Part shown: positions 1 to 9,705 of the stretch, one piece after another
How positions within the stretch are numbered: the first letter of the stretch is position 1
Layout: the number at the start of each line of letters is the position of its first letter
Assembly (NCBI RefSeq): GCF_900114825.1
Contig: NZ_FOUI01000010.1
Location: 57,463-121,462 of the forward strand
Origin: Halopseudomonas yangmingensis
GTDB lineage: Bacteria; Pseudomonadota; Gammaproteobacteria; Pseudomonadales; Pseudomonadaceae
Length of the DNA: 64,000 nt
Direction: 5' to 3'
The notes under the pieces: model-generated
The model's input: the letters and a program-made list of their open reading frames with translations, nothing else
What the model was told of the DNA's origin: nothing
Databases searched by the model: none
Made by a program: the position numbers and the translations under genes

Positions 1-154
1 GGCGCTGGCCCTCGGCGTAGAGGGTGTCGAAGGCCAGTGAGGATTTGCCCGAGCCGGACAGCCCGGTGATCACGATCAGCTTGTCGCGCGGCAGGTCGAG
101 GTCAATGTTTTTCAGGTTGTGGGTGCGTGCCCCACGGATCAGGATGGTATCCAC
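1..154 (-). CDS. uvrA: UvrA excinuclease ABC subunit A, N-terminal fragment (window edge)
   Basis: Only the first 51 codons are present; the rest lies left of the window. The reverse strand reads [19 protein letters not shown] and continues into the P-loop GLSGSGKSS followed by [12 protein letters not shown], the highly conserved first ABC signature region of UvrA, the damage-recognition ATPase of nucleotide excision repair. The start is a GTG at 152-154; no ATG gives the standard UvrA N-terminus. It is divergent from the MFS gene. I saw no clear LexA (SOS) box in the 178-bp gap between them. Confidence 0.93.
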   Translation of the reverse strand, partial: MDTILIRGARTHNLKNIDLDLPRDKLIVITGLSGSGKSSLAFDTLYAEGQR

Positions 155-332
155 TGCGTCAGCACTCGTGACCGGCAAAGCGGCACAGTATAACGCCGCG
201 CCGGATAGCCCGGCAAAAGCTCCGGCCGCTGATTTGCCATACGCCGCCGGGTATGGGGCGCACTGCCGCAGTGCGGCCGCTGGCGGGCATGCTAAACTGC
301 GCGCTTTTTGCAGGGCTGATTGCGGAGACTCC

Positions 333-1706
333 ATGCAGCAGGCTGATTCAATGACTTCTGGCGAGCGCCGGGCGGCGGGTTCGCTGGCCGCGGTATTTGC
401 CTTTCGCATGCTCGGCCTGTTTATGGTGCTGCCGGTGCTGGCCACCTGGGGGCAGGGGCTGGCGGGCGCCACCCCGTTGCTGATCGGCGTGGCGATTGGT
501 GCCTACGGCCTGACCCAGGCCTGCCTGCAGATTCCCTTCGGCATGCTGTCCGACCGCATCGGCCGTAAGCCCGTGATCATTGGCGGCCTGCTGCTGTTCG
601 CCCTCGGCGGTCTGCTGGCGGCCCAGGCTGACAGCATCTGGGGGGTGATTGCCGGCCGCGTGCTGCAGGGTGCCGGTGCAATTGCCGCCGCGGTGATGGC
701 GCTGGTTGCCGACCTGACCCGTGAGCAGCATCGCACCAAGGCGATGGCAATGATCGGCATGAGTATCGGCCTGTCATTTGCGCTGGCGATGGTGGCCGGG
801 CCGCTGATAGCCCGGGCCGGCGGTCTGCAGGCCGTTTTTCTGGTCACCACCGGGCTGGCTCTGATAGGTATCTTGCTGATATGGAAGGCCGTGCCGACCC
901 CGCAGGATGTAGCCCGCCATCGCGAGGCAGGGGTAGCCAGTGGTGCTTTCTGGCCGACCTTGCGCAATGCTGAACTGCTGCGGCTGAATTACGGTATCGC
1001 CGTGTTACATGCAATCCTCATGGCCAGTTTCGTTGCCATTCCGCTGGCCCTGCAGGAGCAGGCCGGGCTGCCGCGCGAGGATCACTGGTGGGTGTACCTG
1101 GTGGCGCTGCTGGTGTCCTTTGTCGGCATGGTGCCCTTTATCATTTATGCCGAACGGCAGCGGCGCATGAAGCGCGTGGTGCTCGGCGCCATCCTGTTAC
1201 TGGCACTGGTGCAGCCGCTGCTGTGGCTGGGCATGCACTCGCTGCTGGCGATGGTGCTGCTGATGGTGTTGTACTTCCTTGGTTTCAATGTGCTTGAAGC
1301 GACCCTGCCGTCGATGCTTAGCAAGCTGGCCCCGGCCGGCGCCAAGGGCACCGCGATGGGCGTGTATTCCACCAGCCAGTTCCTCGGCGCGGCGCTCGGC
1401 GGGGTGCTCGGCGGGGCGGTTTATTCATTCTGGGGGCTGGGTGGGGTGTTCGCCTGCTGCGGTGTCCTTGCCCTGACCTGGTGGATGATTGGTGCTACCA
1501 TGCGTGAGCCTCCCTATGTCACCAGTTTCCGTCTGGCCGTGCCCGACGCGCTGATGGCTGACGAGGCGTTGCTCCGGCGTATTCTCGCGGTGCCGGGCGT
1601 GGCAGAGGCGGTATTGGTGGCCGAAGAGGCCGCCGCCTACGTCAAGGCGGACAGCAAGCTTGTCGACCGCGAAACACTGGAGCAGGCACTGCAGCCGGCT
1701 CGATAA
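333..1706 (+). CDS. MFS efflux transporter, YajR-like
   Basis: A 457-residue major facilitator superfamily transporter of the inner membrane. I see about 12 hydrophobic segments, the motif-A loop between TM2 and TM3 ([13 protein letters not shown]), and a soluble tail of about 60 residues after the last helix. That tail ([20 protein letters not shown] and following) resembles the C-terminal YAM domain of E. coli YajR. The open frame extends further upstream, but ATG 333 follows GGAGA at 324-328 and gives the normal N-terminus; ATG 351 is the alternative. It sits between uvrA and ssb as in Pseudomonas, and ssb follows after 23 bp, so the two may share transcription. The substrate cannot be read from sequence. 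Confidence 0.88.
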   Translation: MQQADSMTSGERRAAGSLAAVFAFRMLGLFMVLPVLATWGQGLAGATPLLIGVAIGAYGLTQACLQIPFGMLSDRIGRKPVIIGGLLLFALGGLLAAQADSIWGVIAGRVLQGAGAIAAAVMALVADLTREQHRTKAMAMIGMSIGLSFALAMVAGPLIARAGGLQAVFLVTTGLALIGILLIWKAVPTPQDVARHREAGVASGAFWPTLRNAELLRLNYGIAVLHAILMASFVAIPLALQEQAGLPREDHWWVYLVALLVSFVGMVPFIIYAERQRRMKRVVLGAILLLALVQPLLWLGMHSLLAMVLLMVLYFLGFNVLEATLPSMLSKLAPAGAKGTAMGVYSTSQFLGAALGGVLGGAVYSFWGLGGVFACCGVLALTWWMIGATMREPPYVTSFRLAVPDALMADEALLRRILAVPGVAEAVLVAEEAAAYVKADSKLVDRETLEQALQPAR

Positions 1707-1729
1707 CAGATCATTCAGGAGAAAAGACA

Positions 1730-2209
1730 ATGGCCAGAGGCGTCAACAAGGTAATTCTGATCGGTAACGTTGGCGGTGACCCGGAAGTCCGTTATCTGCC
1801 CAATGGCAACGCAGTGGCAAACGTCACGCTGGCGACCAGTGACAGCTGGAAGGACAAGCAGACCGGGCAGCTGCAGGAACGTACCGAGTGGCACCGCGTG
1901 GTGTTCTTCGGCAAGGTTGCCGAAGTGGTTGGAGAGTATGCGCGCAAGGGCTCCAAGCTGTATGTCGAAGGCCGCCTGCAGACCCGCGAATGGGAAAAGG
2001 ATGGCGTCAAGCGCTACACCACCGAGGTGGTAGTCGATATGGGCGGTCAGATGCAACTGCTCGACAGCCGCAATCAGGGTAGCAGTGAAGGCATGGCGCC
2101 GCGCCAGTCCGCCCCCCAGCGTCCGCAGCAAAGCCAGCAGCCGGCCCCTCAGCCTGCAGCCCAGCCGGCGCCGGATTACGACAGCTTTGATGATGATATT
2201 CCGTTCTGA
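1730..2209 (+). CDS. ssb: Single-stranded DNA-binding protein SSB
   Basis: A 159-residue SSB. It has an N-terminal OB-fold of about 110 residues ([19 protein letters not shown] at the start), a Gln/Pro-rich disordered linker (about 118-148), and the conserved acidic tip DDDIPF that recruits partner proteins such as exonuclease I, RecQ and the Pol III chi subunit. It acts as a tetramer coating single-stranded DNA in replication, recombination and repair. AGGAGA lies at 1716-1721, just before ATG 1730. The order uvrA-MFS-ssb is usual for Pseudomonas. A strong hairpin terminator follows. Confidence 0.97.
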   Translation: MARGVNKVILIGNVGGDPEVRYLPNGNAVANVTLATSDSWKDKQTGQLQERTEWHRVVFFGKVAEVVGEYARKGSKLYVEGRLQTREWEKDGVKRYTTEVVVDMGGQMQLLDSRNQGSSEGMAPRQSAPQRPQQSQQPAPQPAAQPAPDYDSFDDDIPF

Positions 2210-2240
2210 GGACAGCCTCGGACGGATAGGTAACCGGTTA

Positions 2241-2275
2241 AACAGAAACCCCCGCGCTGCGGGGGTTTCTGTTTT
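2241..2275 (+). terminator. Rho-independent terminator after ssb
   Basis: AACAGAAACCCCCGC pairs with GCGGGGGTTTCTGTT around a short loop and is followed by TTTT. The flanking A and T runs make it likely to work in both directions, serving ssb on the plus strand and the converging HD-GYP remnant on the minus strand. Confidence 0.85.
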
Positions 2276-2310
2276 CCGGTCATTTGTGCAGGTGCTGCGT
2301 GTCGCCCGAA

Positions 2311-4819
2311 TCAGCCCTCCAGCCCGGCCAGCAGGGCCTCCTCGTCAACCGCATCAATCTGCCGTTCCGGCAAAAAGGCGCTGGCGTACTGGCGGTAGAC
2401 CCCGGCGCGTACAAACAGGCTGAACAGTTGCGGGTCGATATGCCCGCTGCGGGCCATGCGTGACATGATCGACAGGGCTTCGGACAGGGGCTTGCCGTCC
2501 TTGTAGGGACGGTCGGCGGCGGTCAGTGCCTCGAAGATGTCGGCAACTGCCATCATCCGTGCCATCGGCTGCATCTGCTCACCGCTCAGCTGTTTCGGGT
2601 AGCCGCTGCCGTCCATCCTTTCATGGTGCGCAGCAGCTACTGCCGGTACCTGAGACAGGTGCGGCGGGAAGGGCAGTTGGCGCAGCATGATCTCGGTCTG
2701 CACTATGTGGAAGTTGATCAGGTAGCGTTCTTCCTCGGTCAGGGTGCCGTAGCGCACGCACAGGTTGTGCAGTTCGCCGAGGTTCTGGTGCCATTGCGGC
2801 GCTGCCATACGGAAGCCCCAGGGGTTGTCCGGCTCGATGCGCTCCTTGGGCGGGCGCTCGATCAGGTGTTCCGGGCGATCGGCCAGCAAGGGTTCGGACT
2901 GCGGCAGCGTGGCTTCTGCCGTCTTCGGTTTGCGTTGCAGGTTGTCGTGGGACAGACCCAGGTGGTCATCCAGGGTGCGCGTCCAGCGGCGTTCGGCAAT
3001 CTGCTGCAGGCGCTGGGTATCGGCTTCGGCCATCGATTCGCTGCCCTGGTTGCAATGGGCAACAAAGGCGAACTCCTCGTCCAGCTGCGCCAGTTCGTGG
3101 CGGCACTGCTGGTGGCGCTGGCTGGCATCGGCGCCGTCAATAATGTCTTGCAGGCAACGCAACTGCGCTTCGCACTTGAGCACCTCAAAGCGCATGCGGA
3201 TTTCGTGGATACGATCGTAGAGTGTTTGCAGCTTGGTGGCCTTGTCGACCACATACTCAGGGGTGGTGATTTTGCCGCAGTCGTGCAGCCAGGCGGCCAT
3301 ACGCAGGGTTTCCCAGTCATTGTCATCGAGCTGGAAGTCAGCGAACGGGCCGTGCTCGGCAGCGCAGGCCGCTTCGGCAATCAGGCGTGCGAGTTCCGGC
3401 ACCCGCGCGCAGTGGCCGCCGGTGTGCTGGCTCTTGGCATCAATGGCACCGGCAATCATGCGCTGCATGGCGTCCAGCAGGGCCTTCTGTGCGGCAATCA
3501 GCGCGCGTGCTTCCAGGGTCACCGCCGCCAGGCCCGAGAGGGCACGGATAAACGCCAGCCGGTCCTCGTCGACTGGTGCGTCCAGCAGCAGCAACATGGC
3601 ACCGACCAGCTCGTTCTGCCGGTTGGCCAGCGGCACAGCGATCGCCTGGCTTGAGTGGGGTGTGTCGGGTTGCTGCGGCAGGCCCAGTGCGTCAAGGTCG
3701 GCAGGGGACAGTGCCCTTGTCTGTATCTGCAGGTGGCTGACTGCCTCGCCGAGCAATGGCCCGAGTGCATCCAGTGTCCGGGCCAGCTGACCCAGACGGT
3801 CGCTATCATCACAGCTGTCGGCACCCCACAGGGTGCCATCCGAGAGTATGCGGCCATCGGCATCCAGTGCAGCAACAGGAACCAGTTGCCCTTCTCTGGC
3901 CAGATACAGCACGCCGCCACGGGCGTGGATGGCCGACAGTGTTTCGCCGAGCAGGCGCGGCAGCAGGTGGCCAAAATCCGGTTCGCCAGCCACCGCAGTA
4001 TTCAGTTCGAGGAAACGCCGGATGGTGCGGCGCATGTCAGCCATGGTTGCGCCGAGGGTGGCCACCTCGCGTATGCGTGAGGGCGGCAGGGGGCTGCGTA
4101 CGGAGTATTCAGCAGTCTGTCGAGTAGCGCGTGCTGTCCGTGGAAGGGAGCAGACGGCAGGCTGGCCAACGGGTGCAGTCGGGCGCGGCCCTGTTCATCC
4201 AGAAGTGCCGCAGGCTGGTCGGGATTGTCGTGGACCAGCAGGCGGCCGCTGGCATCCACCAGGGCCAGCCGGCTACCAGGTGTGACGCGCTGGCTGGCGA
4301 GCACCTGGCTCAGGGTGTTCAGACGAATGTCGGCCCCCAGTACGACCGCACTGCCTGGTACCCGCCGGGCCAGGGTGATGCCGCTCTGGCGATCGGAAAA
4401 ATAGGCATAGGGCGCTGTTACCAGCAGCTCGCCGCTGCTGTCGGCGTGGCGGTACCAGTCGCGCTGACGGGGGTCAAACTGATCGGGGTAATCGGGTTGC
4501 TCACGAGTCTCGAGTATCTGCATGTTGGTGTCGAGGAACAGATACCGCTCCGCCGGTTCTGGCAGGCCATGCTCGATGCTTTGCACCAGATAGGTGCTGC
4601 CGTCTGTAACAGGCGTAATGCCATGTCTGCAGGTTGTACACGCTCCAGCAGACTGCCATGCAGCTCGCGATCAATGCGCAGCGCCAGATCTTCGGCGACG
4701 TTTTCCATCATCTGCGAGGTCATGTGCTGACCGATACCGCTCAGCAGCCCGCCGACCAGCAGGATCAGGCCCAGAGCCAGACCGAGCAGATGGATGTGCA
4801 GCGGAAAGCTTCGGGGCAT
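2311..4819 (-). pseudogene. HD-GYP phosphohydrolase with sensor and GAF domains, broken by two frameshifting internal deletions
   Basis: Three reverse-strand reading frames together spell one membrane-bound c-di-GMP phosphodiesterase-type protein. Frame one (from ATG 4819) gives a signal anchor (MPRSFPLHIHLLGLALGLIL) and the start of a periplasmic sensor, ending near 4619. Frame two (about 4610-4100) gives the rest of the sensor (STYLVQSIEHG, RDWYRHA). Frame three (about 4097-2311) gives a GAF domain, then an HD-GYP domain with HDCGK, HHERMDGSGYP and DIFEALTAADRPYK. At the first junction the middle of the sensor is absent; at the second the expected second transmembrane helix and HAMP-like linker are absent. 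Both joints change frame, so simple sequencing error does not explain them. A cytosolic GAF-HD-GYP piece of up to 584 codons could still be made from an internal start near 4065. Confidence 0.75.
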
Positions 4820-5013
4820 GGCGTTGTTTCTTGCGCGGAGAAAGGGCCGTTGCTGGCTGCTGGTCTGAAGTATAGGCGCCAATCGCAGGACTGCCGGAAA
4901 CACGGCGTCGGCTTAAGGTGACCTTATGGTCCGTGCTTGCTCCGGCTTATGATCCTTGCATTGACGGTTGTCTGCGCTAGGGTGCCTGCATATATAAAGT
5001 CTGCGGAGCGAGC

Positions 5014-5691
5014 ATGTCGGAAATTTATTTTGTGCGTCACGGCCAGGCCTCTTTCGGCAGTGGCAACTACGACCAGCTCTCGGCGCTTGGGCATCGGCAG
5101 TCGGTGCTTCTGGGTGAGTACTTCGCCGCGCGAGGCCTGCAATTCGACCAGTTGCTGGCCGGCGATATGCAGCGCCATCGTGAAACCGCCGAAGGCATTG
5201 CCCGTGGCATGCCGCAGGGGCTTCCGGCGGCAGAGGTGCGTCAGGAACTGAATGAATTCGATTTCCACAGCATTTTGCGGGCCTATCTGGCGCAGCATCC
5301 GGAGGATGCCCTCCCGGACAAGCCGCAGGTGCGGGATTTCTTCCGGCGTCTGCGCAAGGCGATTCTGTTGTGGTCCGATGACGGGTTGCAAGGTGATTTG
5401 CCGGAGCCCTGGAGTGGCTTTGAACAGCGCATGCAGTCGATCGGCGAGGAGATCGCCGGGCGTTTTGCCGGACAGCGTGTGCTGGTAGTCAGCTCAGGGG
5501 GAGCCATTGCCATGCTGCTGCGGTTGTTGTTGCAGGCGCCAGCGGAAACCATGGTCGACCTGAACCTGCAAACCCGCAATACGGCGATCACCCAGTGCGT
5601 AATTGGTGGCGGGAAACTGCGACTGGTCAGCTTTAACGGCATACCGCATTTGGAGCATCCGCAGCGCAGCGAGCTGATCAGCTACGCCTGA
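5014..5691 (+). CDS. Histidine phosphatase superfamily protein
   Basis: A 225-residue protein of the phosphoglycerate mutase-like (branch 1) histidine phosphatase family. The N-terminal FVRHGQASF contains the RHG motif whose histidine becomes phosphorylated. The family's later catalytic histidine usually lies in a GG/SHG motif; here the matching stretch is VLVVSSGGAIAML, with Gly-Gly where Ser-His-Gly is common, so activity may be altered. There is no signal peptide, so it is probably cytosolic. ATG 5014 is preceded by a purine-rich GGAGCGAGC. The substrate is unknown. It is divergent from the HD-GYP remnant and followed by the epimerase-like gene. Confidence 0.85.
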   Translation: MSEIYFVRHGQASFGSGNYDQLSALGHRQSVLLGEYFAARGLQFDQLLAGDMQRHRETAEGIARGMPQGLPAAEVRQELNEFDFHSILRAYLAQHPEDALPDKPQVRDFFRRLRKAILLWSDDGLQGDLPEPWSGFEQRMQSIGEEIAGRFAGQRVLVVSSGGAIAMLLRLLLQAPAETMVDLNLQTRNTAITQCVIGGGKLRLVSFNGIPHLEHPQRSELISYA

Positions 5692-5757
5692 CGGGTGACG
5701 TCGATGCCGCAGCGCGGCACAATGCGGCAATCAAAAAGAGCCGACGGAAAGTCATTG

Positions 5758-6627
5758 ATGCGCATGAAGATAGCCCTGCTGGGTGCCGAAGGCACGCTCG
5801 CCCGACTCTTGCTGGAGCAGGCGCAGGCCGAAGGAATCCGCCTGGTACCGGTTACCCTGCCGGATAACGCCGACCCTCAAGCCCTTGCCGAGTGGCTGGA
5901 GCCGTGGCGTGGCGGCGCACTGGTTGATCTGCGGCATGCCGACTGGCCGGCCTTGCTGGGTGAGCCGGAAGTGGCGGCACTGGATGAATGGCAGCAAAGC
6001 TGCGAGGGGTTGATTGATACCTGCGCCGCGCAGGATTGCCTGCTGTTGTGGCCCAGCAGCGCCCGGGTATTCGATGGCGGCAAGCCGACCCTGTGGAGCG
6101 AAAAGGATCTGCCGCAGCCGGTCGGACGTCTGGGTGCCCTGCAGGCAGCGCTGGAACAGCGCCTGTGCAATGCCGGTGGACGACATCTGATCCTGCGTCT
6201 GAGCTGGTTGCTTGATCCGGCACCGCAGGCGCAGTTCGGCCAGCTGCTGGCCGGCCTGCGCAGTGGCCAGCCGTTGCAACTGGCCGAGGAGTGGCGCGGT
6301 AACCCGACACCGCTGGCGGATGCCGCGCGGGTGTTGCTGGCGATGCTCAAGCAGTCCGACTGTGGTGCCGATCTGAGTGGCATCTATCACTATGGCAGCA
6401 GCGAGGCGAGCAGCTGGATCAGTCTTGCCAAGGTGCTGGCCCAGGAGCTGCTGGCCCGTGGTCAGATTGATGCCGATCCGCAGATTCTGCCGGTGGCTTT
6501 TGAAACACAGCCACAGGCTGTCTTCGAGCCGCGTAATGCGGCGCTGTCCTGCAAACGCATTACCCATGTGTTCGGTATCAAGCCGCGCGCCTGGCGTACT
6601 CAGTTGGCCGAACTGGTCAAGCCTTGA
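5758..6627 (+). CDS. NAD(P)-dependent epimerase / RmlD-like sugar-nucleotide-binding protein
   Basis: A 289-residue extended short-chain dehydrogenase/RmlD-like protein. MKIALLGAEGTLARLLLEQ at the N-terminus is a Rossmann start (GxxGxLxxxL), and the middle contains SSARVFDGG, the RmlD-type 'SSxxVFDG' stretch. The usual YxxxK couple is not obvious (LGALQAALE occupies the place), so it may bind the cofactor without standard dehydratase chemistry. Of the two nearby starts, ATG 5758 (MRMKIAL) and ATG 5764, I chose the first because of GGAAAG 8-13 bases upstream. The hairpin at 6637-6662 ends the unit. No sugar-nucleotide cluster is nearby, so the role is unknown. Confidence 0.75.
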   Translation: MRMKIALLGAEGTLARLLLEQAQAEGIRLVPVTLPDNADPQALAEWLEPWRGGALVDLRHADWPALLGEPEVAALDEWQQSCEGLIDTCAAQDCLLLWPSSARVFDGGKPTLWSEKDLPQPVGRLGALQAALEQRLCNAGGRHLILRLSWLLDPAPQAQFGQLLAGLRSGQPLQLAEEWRGNPTPLADAARVLLAMLKQSDCGADLSGIYHYGSSEASSWISLAKVLAQELLARGQIDADPQILPVAFETQPQAVFEPRNAALSCKRITHVFGIKPRAWRTQLAELVKP

Positions 6628-6636
6628 GCAGAAACA

Positions 6637-6662
6637 ACAACGGCCGCTGAAGCGGCCGTTGT
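6637..6662. terminator. Hairpin terminator between converging genes
   Basis: ACAACGGCCGCT pairs perfectly with AGCGGCCGTTGT around a two-base loop. It lies between the epimerase-like gene (plus) and ompW (minus) and is likely shared. There is no long T run, so strength is uncertain. Confidence 0.7.
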
Positions 6663-6681
6663 GCAGTGCGTCATGAATCGA

Positions 6682-7365
6682 TCAGAACTTGTAGCCCAGA
6701 CCAACCATATAGACCCAGGGGTCGACGTCTACATCAACCTTCACTCGGGTGCCGGCAAGGCTGGTGGTGGCAGTGGTGCTGATATCGACATAGCGAAGCT
6801 GGGCGTTCAGCATCAGCTTGTCAGTGATCATGTAGTCAGCACCGACCTGAACAGCCAGACCCCAGGAGTCGTCCAGCGACAGGCCGCTGAACTGCTGGCC
6901 CTTGCGTTCGCTGGTCAGGTCTTCACTGAAAAAGGTGGTGTAGTTGATACCGGCGCCCACGTAGGGCTTGAACGCGTCGTTGCCGTCCAGCGGATACCAT
7001 ACGGCACTGACGGTCGGCGGCAGGTGCTTGATGCTGCCCAGCTTGCCATCCAGGCCGCCCAGACCCTTGACACCCACGTCATGCTTGAACGGGGTGGCGG
7101 CCAGCACCTCGATACCCAGGTTGTTGCTGAGCATATAGACAAAGTTCAGACCCAGCTGGGTGTTGCTGTCCAGCGTGGCGCTAGTGCCAGGCAGGGCGCC
7201 GATGCCAGCCAGCTTGAGGTTACTGCTGTCTTCGCGCGGGTCAACGGTGACGGCACCGGCGCGGACGATGATGTCACCGGCCTGGTGGGCCTGGGCGGAA
7301 ATGGCACTGGCCAGCAGGGCCGGAGCAAGCAGCAGAGCGGCAGCGGTGCGGATGGTCTTGGACAT
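6682..7365 (-). CDS. ompW: OmpW/OprG-family outer membrane protein
   Basis: A 227-residue eight-stranded beta-barrel porin of the OmpW family. It has a signal peptide (cleavage near AHAQ/AQAHQAG, residue about 26), alternating aromatic/hydrophobic strands, and the family's C-terminal strand ending WVYMVGLGYKF with the terminal Phe needed for BAM recognition. Family members pass small hydrophobic molecules and respond to iron, oxygen or salt. The start ATG 7363-7365 is preceded by GGGAGAGA. It faces the TonB2-type operon across a 229-bp divergent region holding both promoters. Confidence 0.92.
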   Translation of the reverse strand: MSKTIRTAAALLLAPALLASAISAQAHQAGDIIVRAGAVTVDPREDSSNLKLAGIGALPGTSATLDSNTQLGLNFVYMLSNNLGIEVLAATPFKHDVGVKGLGGLDGKLGSIKHLPPTVSAVWYPLDGNDAFKPYVGAGINYTTFFSEDLTSERKGQQFSGLSLDDSWGLAVQVGADYMITDKLMLNAQLRYVDISTTATTSLAGTRVKVDVDVDPWVYMVGLGYKF

Positions 7366-7543
7366 GGAAGTCTCTCCCTTTGGGTGTGTGTGCTGATGGG
7401 ACGGACTCTAATCCATGCATTGTGAGTGGTTATTGATCTGTGGCAATAAAACCTTGCGTGTTGTGTTGGTATTTGTGCAACGCTGTGTTCCTTTATCCTG
7501 CGGCGCGCGGTCGCATTACGGTTGTAATCGCTACGGGCTGAGA

Positions 7544-7558
7544 TGATAATGCTTCTCT
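7544..7558 (+). promoter_or_regulatory. Possible Fur box before the TonB2-type operon
   Basis: TGATAAT-G-CTTCTCT matches the 7-1-7 Fur arrangement perfectly in the first half (TGATAAT) and 4 of 7 in the second (consensus ATTATCA). It lies 37 bp before the first gene of a TonB operon, the kind of gene Fur usually controls. The half-site mismatch keeps this tentative. Confidence 0.35.
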
Positions 7559-7594
7559 TTTATTTGCCCCCGGTGGGCATGGCTGGAGAGCGGG

Positions 7595-8356
7595 ATGAGA
7601 GTGTTTGCATTGGTGGTGCTGTTGCTCCCCGGGCTGGTGCTGGCGCAGTCGGCGCTGGAGCGTTCGCTGGGTGAGAGCGAACAGCTGCAGCGTGAGGCGC
7701 AGGCCTCGCAGCAGCGGATCGATCAGCTTGATGATGCCGGGCGCGAGGCCCTGCAGCGCTATCGTCTGGCGCTACAGCAGCGTGAGCAGCTGGAGCAGTA
7801 CAACCAGCGTCTGGCCGAGATGGTCGAGGTCCAGCGCAATGATCTGCAGGCCCTGCAGGAACAACTCGGCAGCATCGAGCAGACGCAGCAGGCGGTGCTG
7901 CCGCTGATTCAGCGCATGCATGCCGGATTGCAGCAGTTCGTGGCGCTGGATCTGCCGTTTCTGCCGGAGGAGCGCAGCCTGCGCCTGCAGCAGATTGATG
8001 AGCTGATGCAGCGCCCGGATATCAGTGTGGCGGAAAAGTACCGGCGCATCGTCGAGGCCTACCAGATTGAAAGCGACTATGGCCGCACCCTGGAGGCCTG
8101 GCGCGGCAGCCTGCAGCAGGATGGCGAGGAGCGTCTGGTGGACTTTCTGCGTATTGGCCGGCTGATGCTGTTTTACCAGAGCCTGGATGGCCGTGAGCAG
8201 GGTTGGTGGGACAGGCGCAGTGGCAGTTGGCAGCCGCTGGATGACGGCTACCGCCGCAGTCTTGAACAGGGTATGCGGACTGCCCGCCAGCAGCAGGTGC
8301 CAGTGATGCTGCGCCTGCCGTTTCCCGCTGCGGTTGAGCTGGAGGTGCAGCCATGA
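7595..8356 (+). CDS. DUF3450 periplasmic coiled-coil protein, TonB2-type operon
   Basis: A 253-residue protein with a cleavable signal peptide (MRVFALVVLLLPGLVLAQS), then a long coiled coil rich in Q, E, R and L (about 25-115) and a globular C-terminal part (FYQSLDGREQGWWD). It belongs to the DUF3450 family, whose members regularly precede the TtpC/ExbB2/ExbD2/TonB2 genes in Vibrio and relatives. It is first in a six-gene operon; the next gene overlaps its stop by 4 bases. The role is probably structural, extending the energy-transducing complex into the periplasm, by inference from context only. Confidence 0.85.
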   Translation: MRVFALVVLLLPGLVLAQSALERSLGESEQLQREAQASQQRIDQLDDAGREALQRYRLALQQREQLEQYNQRLAEMVEVQRNDLQALQEQLGSIEQTQQAVLPLIQRMHAGLQQFVALDLPFLPEERSLRLQQIDELMQRPDISVAEKYRRIVEAYQIESDYGRTLEAWRGSLQQDGEERLVDFLRIGRLMLFYQSLDGREQGWWDRRSGSWQPLDDGYRRSLEQGMRTARQQQVPVMLRLPFPAAVELEVQP

Positions 8357-9705
8357 AGATACGGATGATTCTGCCAGTGCTGCTCGGCCTGTTGCTGGCA
8401 CCCCTGCTGCAGGCCCAGCCGGCCACCCCGGATGAGCTGCTGCGCAGCATCCGCGAGCAGCGCAGCACTGAGCAGGCGGTGATGCAGGCCCGCGAGGCCG
8501 AATTTGTCCGCGAGCAACAGAAGCAGCAACAGCGCATGGCCGGTGCCGAACGCGAACTGGCGGCGGTGCAGGTGCGCAGCGAACAGTTGCGGACCGAGTT
8601 TGACCAGCTGGATCAGGCTCTGGCCGAGGCGGAAATCGAGCTGCAGCAACGCAGTGGCAACCTTGGCGAGCTGTTCGGCGTGGTCCGCCAGAGCGCCGGC
8701 GACAGCCTCAGCCAGTGGCAGGACTCGATGCTCAATGTGCAGCTGTCGCAACGCACGCAACAGCTTCGCGAGTTGTCGGAAAGTCGCCGTATTCCCACCG
8801 TCGAGCAGCTGGAAGGTTTCTGGCTGACGCTGGTCGAGGACCTGGCCGCCAGCGCCCGGGTCAGTCGTTTCCAGGCGCCGGTAATCGGGCTGGACGGCAA
8901 TCAGCAGACGACCCAGGTGGTTGCCCTGGGTCCCTTCAGCGCGTTGGCCGGTAGCGACTATCTGCTGTACCAGCCGGAACACAACCGGCTGCTGGTGGCG
9001 CCGCGTCAGCCCGCCGGGCGCGCACTGGCGGAATCCTTTGTGGCAACCCGCGAAGGCGTTGCCGAGCTGTGGGTCGATCCGACCCGTGGCAACGTGATCA
9101 GCCAGTTGCAACTGACCCCCAGCCTGCTGGAGCGGATTGCCCAGGGTGGTCTGGTTGGTTATGTGATCATCGCCCTCGGTATCTTCGGCGTGTTGCTGTC
9201 GTTTGCCCGGCTCGGCTGGCTGCAGCTGATCCAGACCCGGGTGGACCGGCAGATCCGTGACCTTGACCAGCTGCGCGATGACAACCCGCTGGGCCGGGTG
9301 CTCGGGGTGATTGGTTCGCGACCGCGTCTGGAGGAACTGGACACGCTGGAGCTGAAGCTGGACGAGGCGATCCTCAAGGAAACCCCGAAACTGGAGCGCG
9401 GCCAGAGCCTGCTCAAGCTGCTGGCAGCGGTGGCCCCGCTGCTCGGTCTGCTCGGTACGGTCACCGGGATGATTGCCACCTTCCAGGCCATCACCCTGTT
9501 TGGCACCGGCGATCCGAAGCTGATGGCCGGCGGTATTTCCCAGGCACTGGTGACCACCGTGCTGGGTCTGATCGCGGCGATTCCGCTGCTGTTCCTGCAC
9601 GGCCTGGTTGCCGCCCGCAGCAAGGCGCTGGTGCAGTTGCTGGAGCAGCAGAGTGCCGGGTTGATTGCCCTGCATCTGGGTAACGGGGACAAGCGCGGTG
9701 ACTGA
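8353..9705 (+). CDS. MotA/TolQ/ExbB-family protein with long periplasmic N-terminus (TtpC-like)
   Basis: A 450-residue protein. It has a signal peptide (to about residue 24, ALLQAQP), a periplasmic coiled-coil region of about 240 residues, then the proton-channel domain of the MotA/TolQ/ExbB family. In that domain a TM helix near 270-290 is followed by a cytoplasmic loop and two helices carrying LLGLLGTVTGMIATFQAI. The extra periplasmic N-terminus distinguishes TtpC-type subunits of the Vibrio TonB2 system from ordinary ExbB. ATG 8353 overlaps the upstream stop (ATGA). It ends 8 bases inside the following exbB. Confidence 0.88.
   Translation: MKIRMILPVLLGLLLAPLLQAQPATPDELLRSIREQRSTEQAVMQAREAEFVREQQKQQQRMAGAERELAAVQVRSEQLRTEFDQLDQALAEAEIELQQRSGNLGELFGVVRQSAGDSLSQWQDSMLNVQLSQRTQQLRELSESRRIPTVEQLEGFWLTLVEDLAASARVSRFQAPVIGLDGNQQTTQVVALGPFSALAGSDYLLYQPEHNRLLVAPRQPAGRALAESFVATREGVAELWVDPTRGNVISQLQLTPSLLERIAQGGLVGYVIIALGIFGVLLSFARLGWLQLIQTRVDRQIRDLDQLRDDNPLGRVLGVIGSRPRLEELDTLELKLDEAILKETPKLERGQSLLKLLAAVAPLLGLLGTVTGMIATFQAITLFGTGDPKLMAGGISQALVTTVLGLIAAIPLLFLHGLVAARSKALVQLLEQQSAGLIALHLGNGDKRGD

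Noticed and set aside
155..332. LexA box between uvrA and the MFS gene
   Set aside because: No convincing CTG-N10-CAG palindrome with the right spacing.
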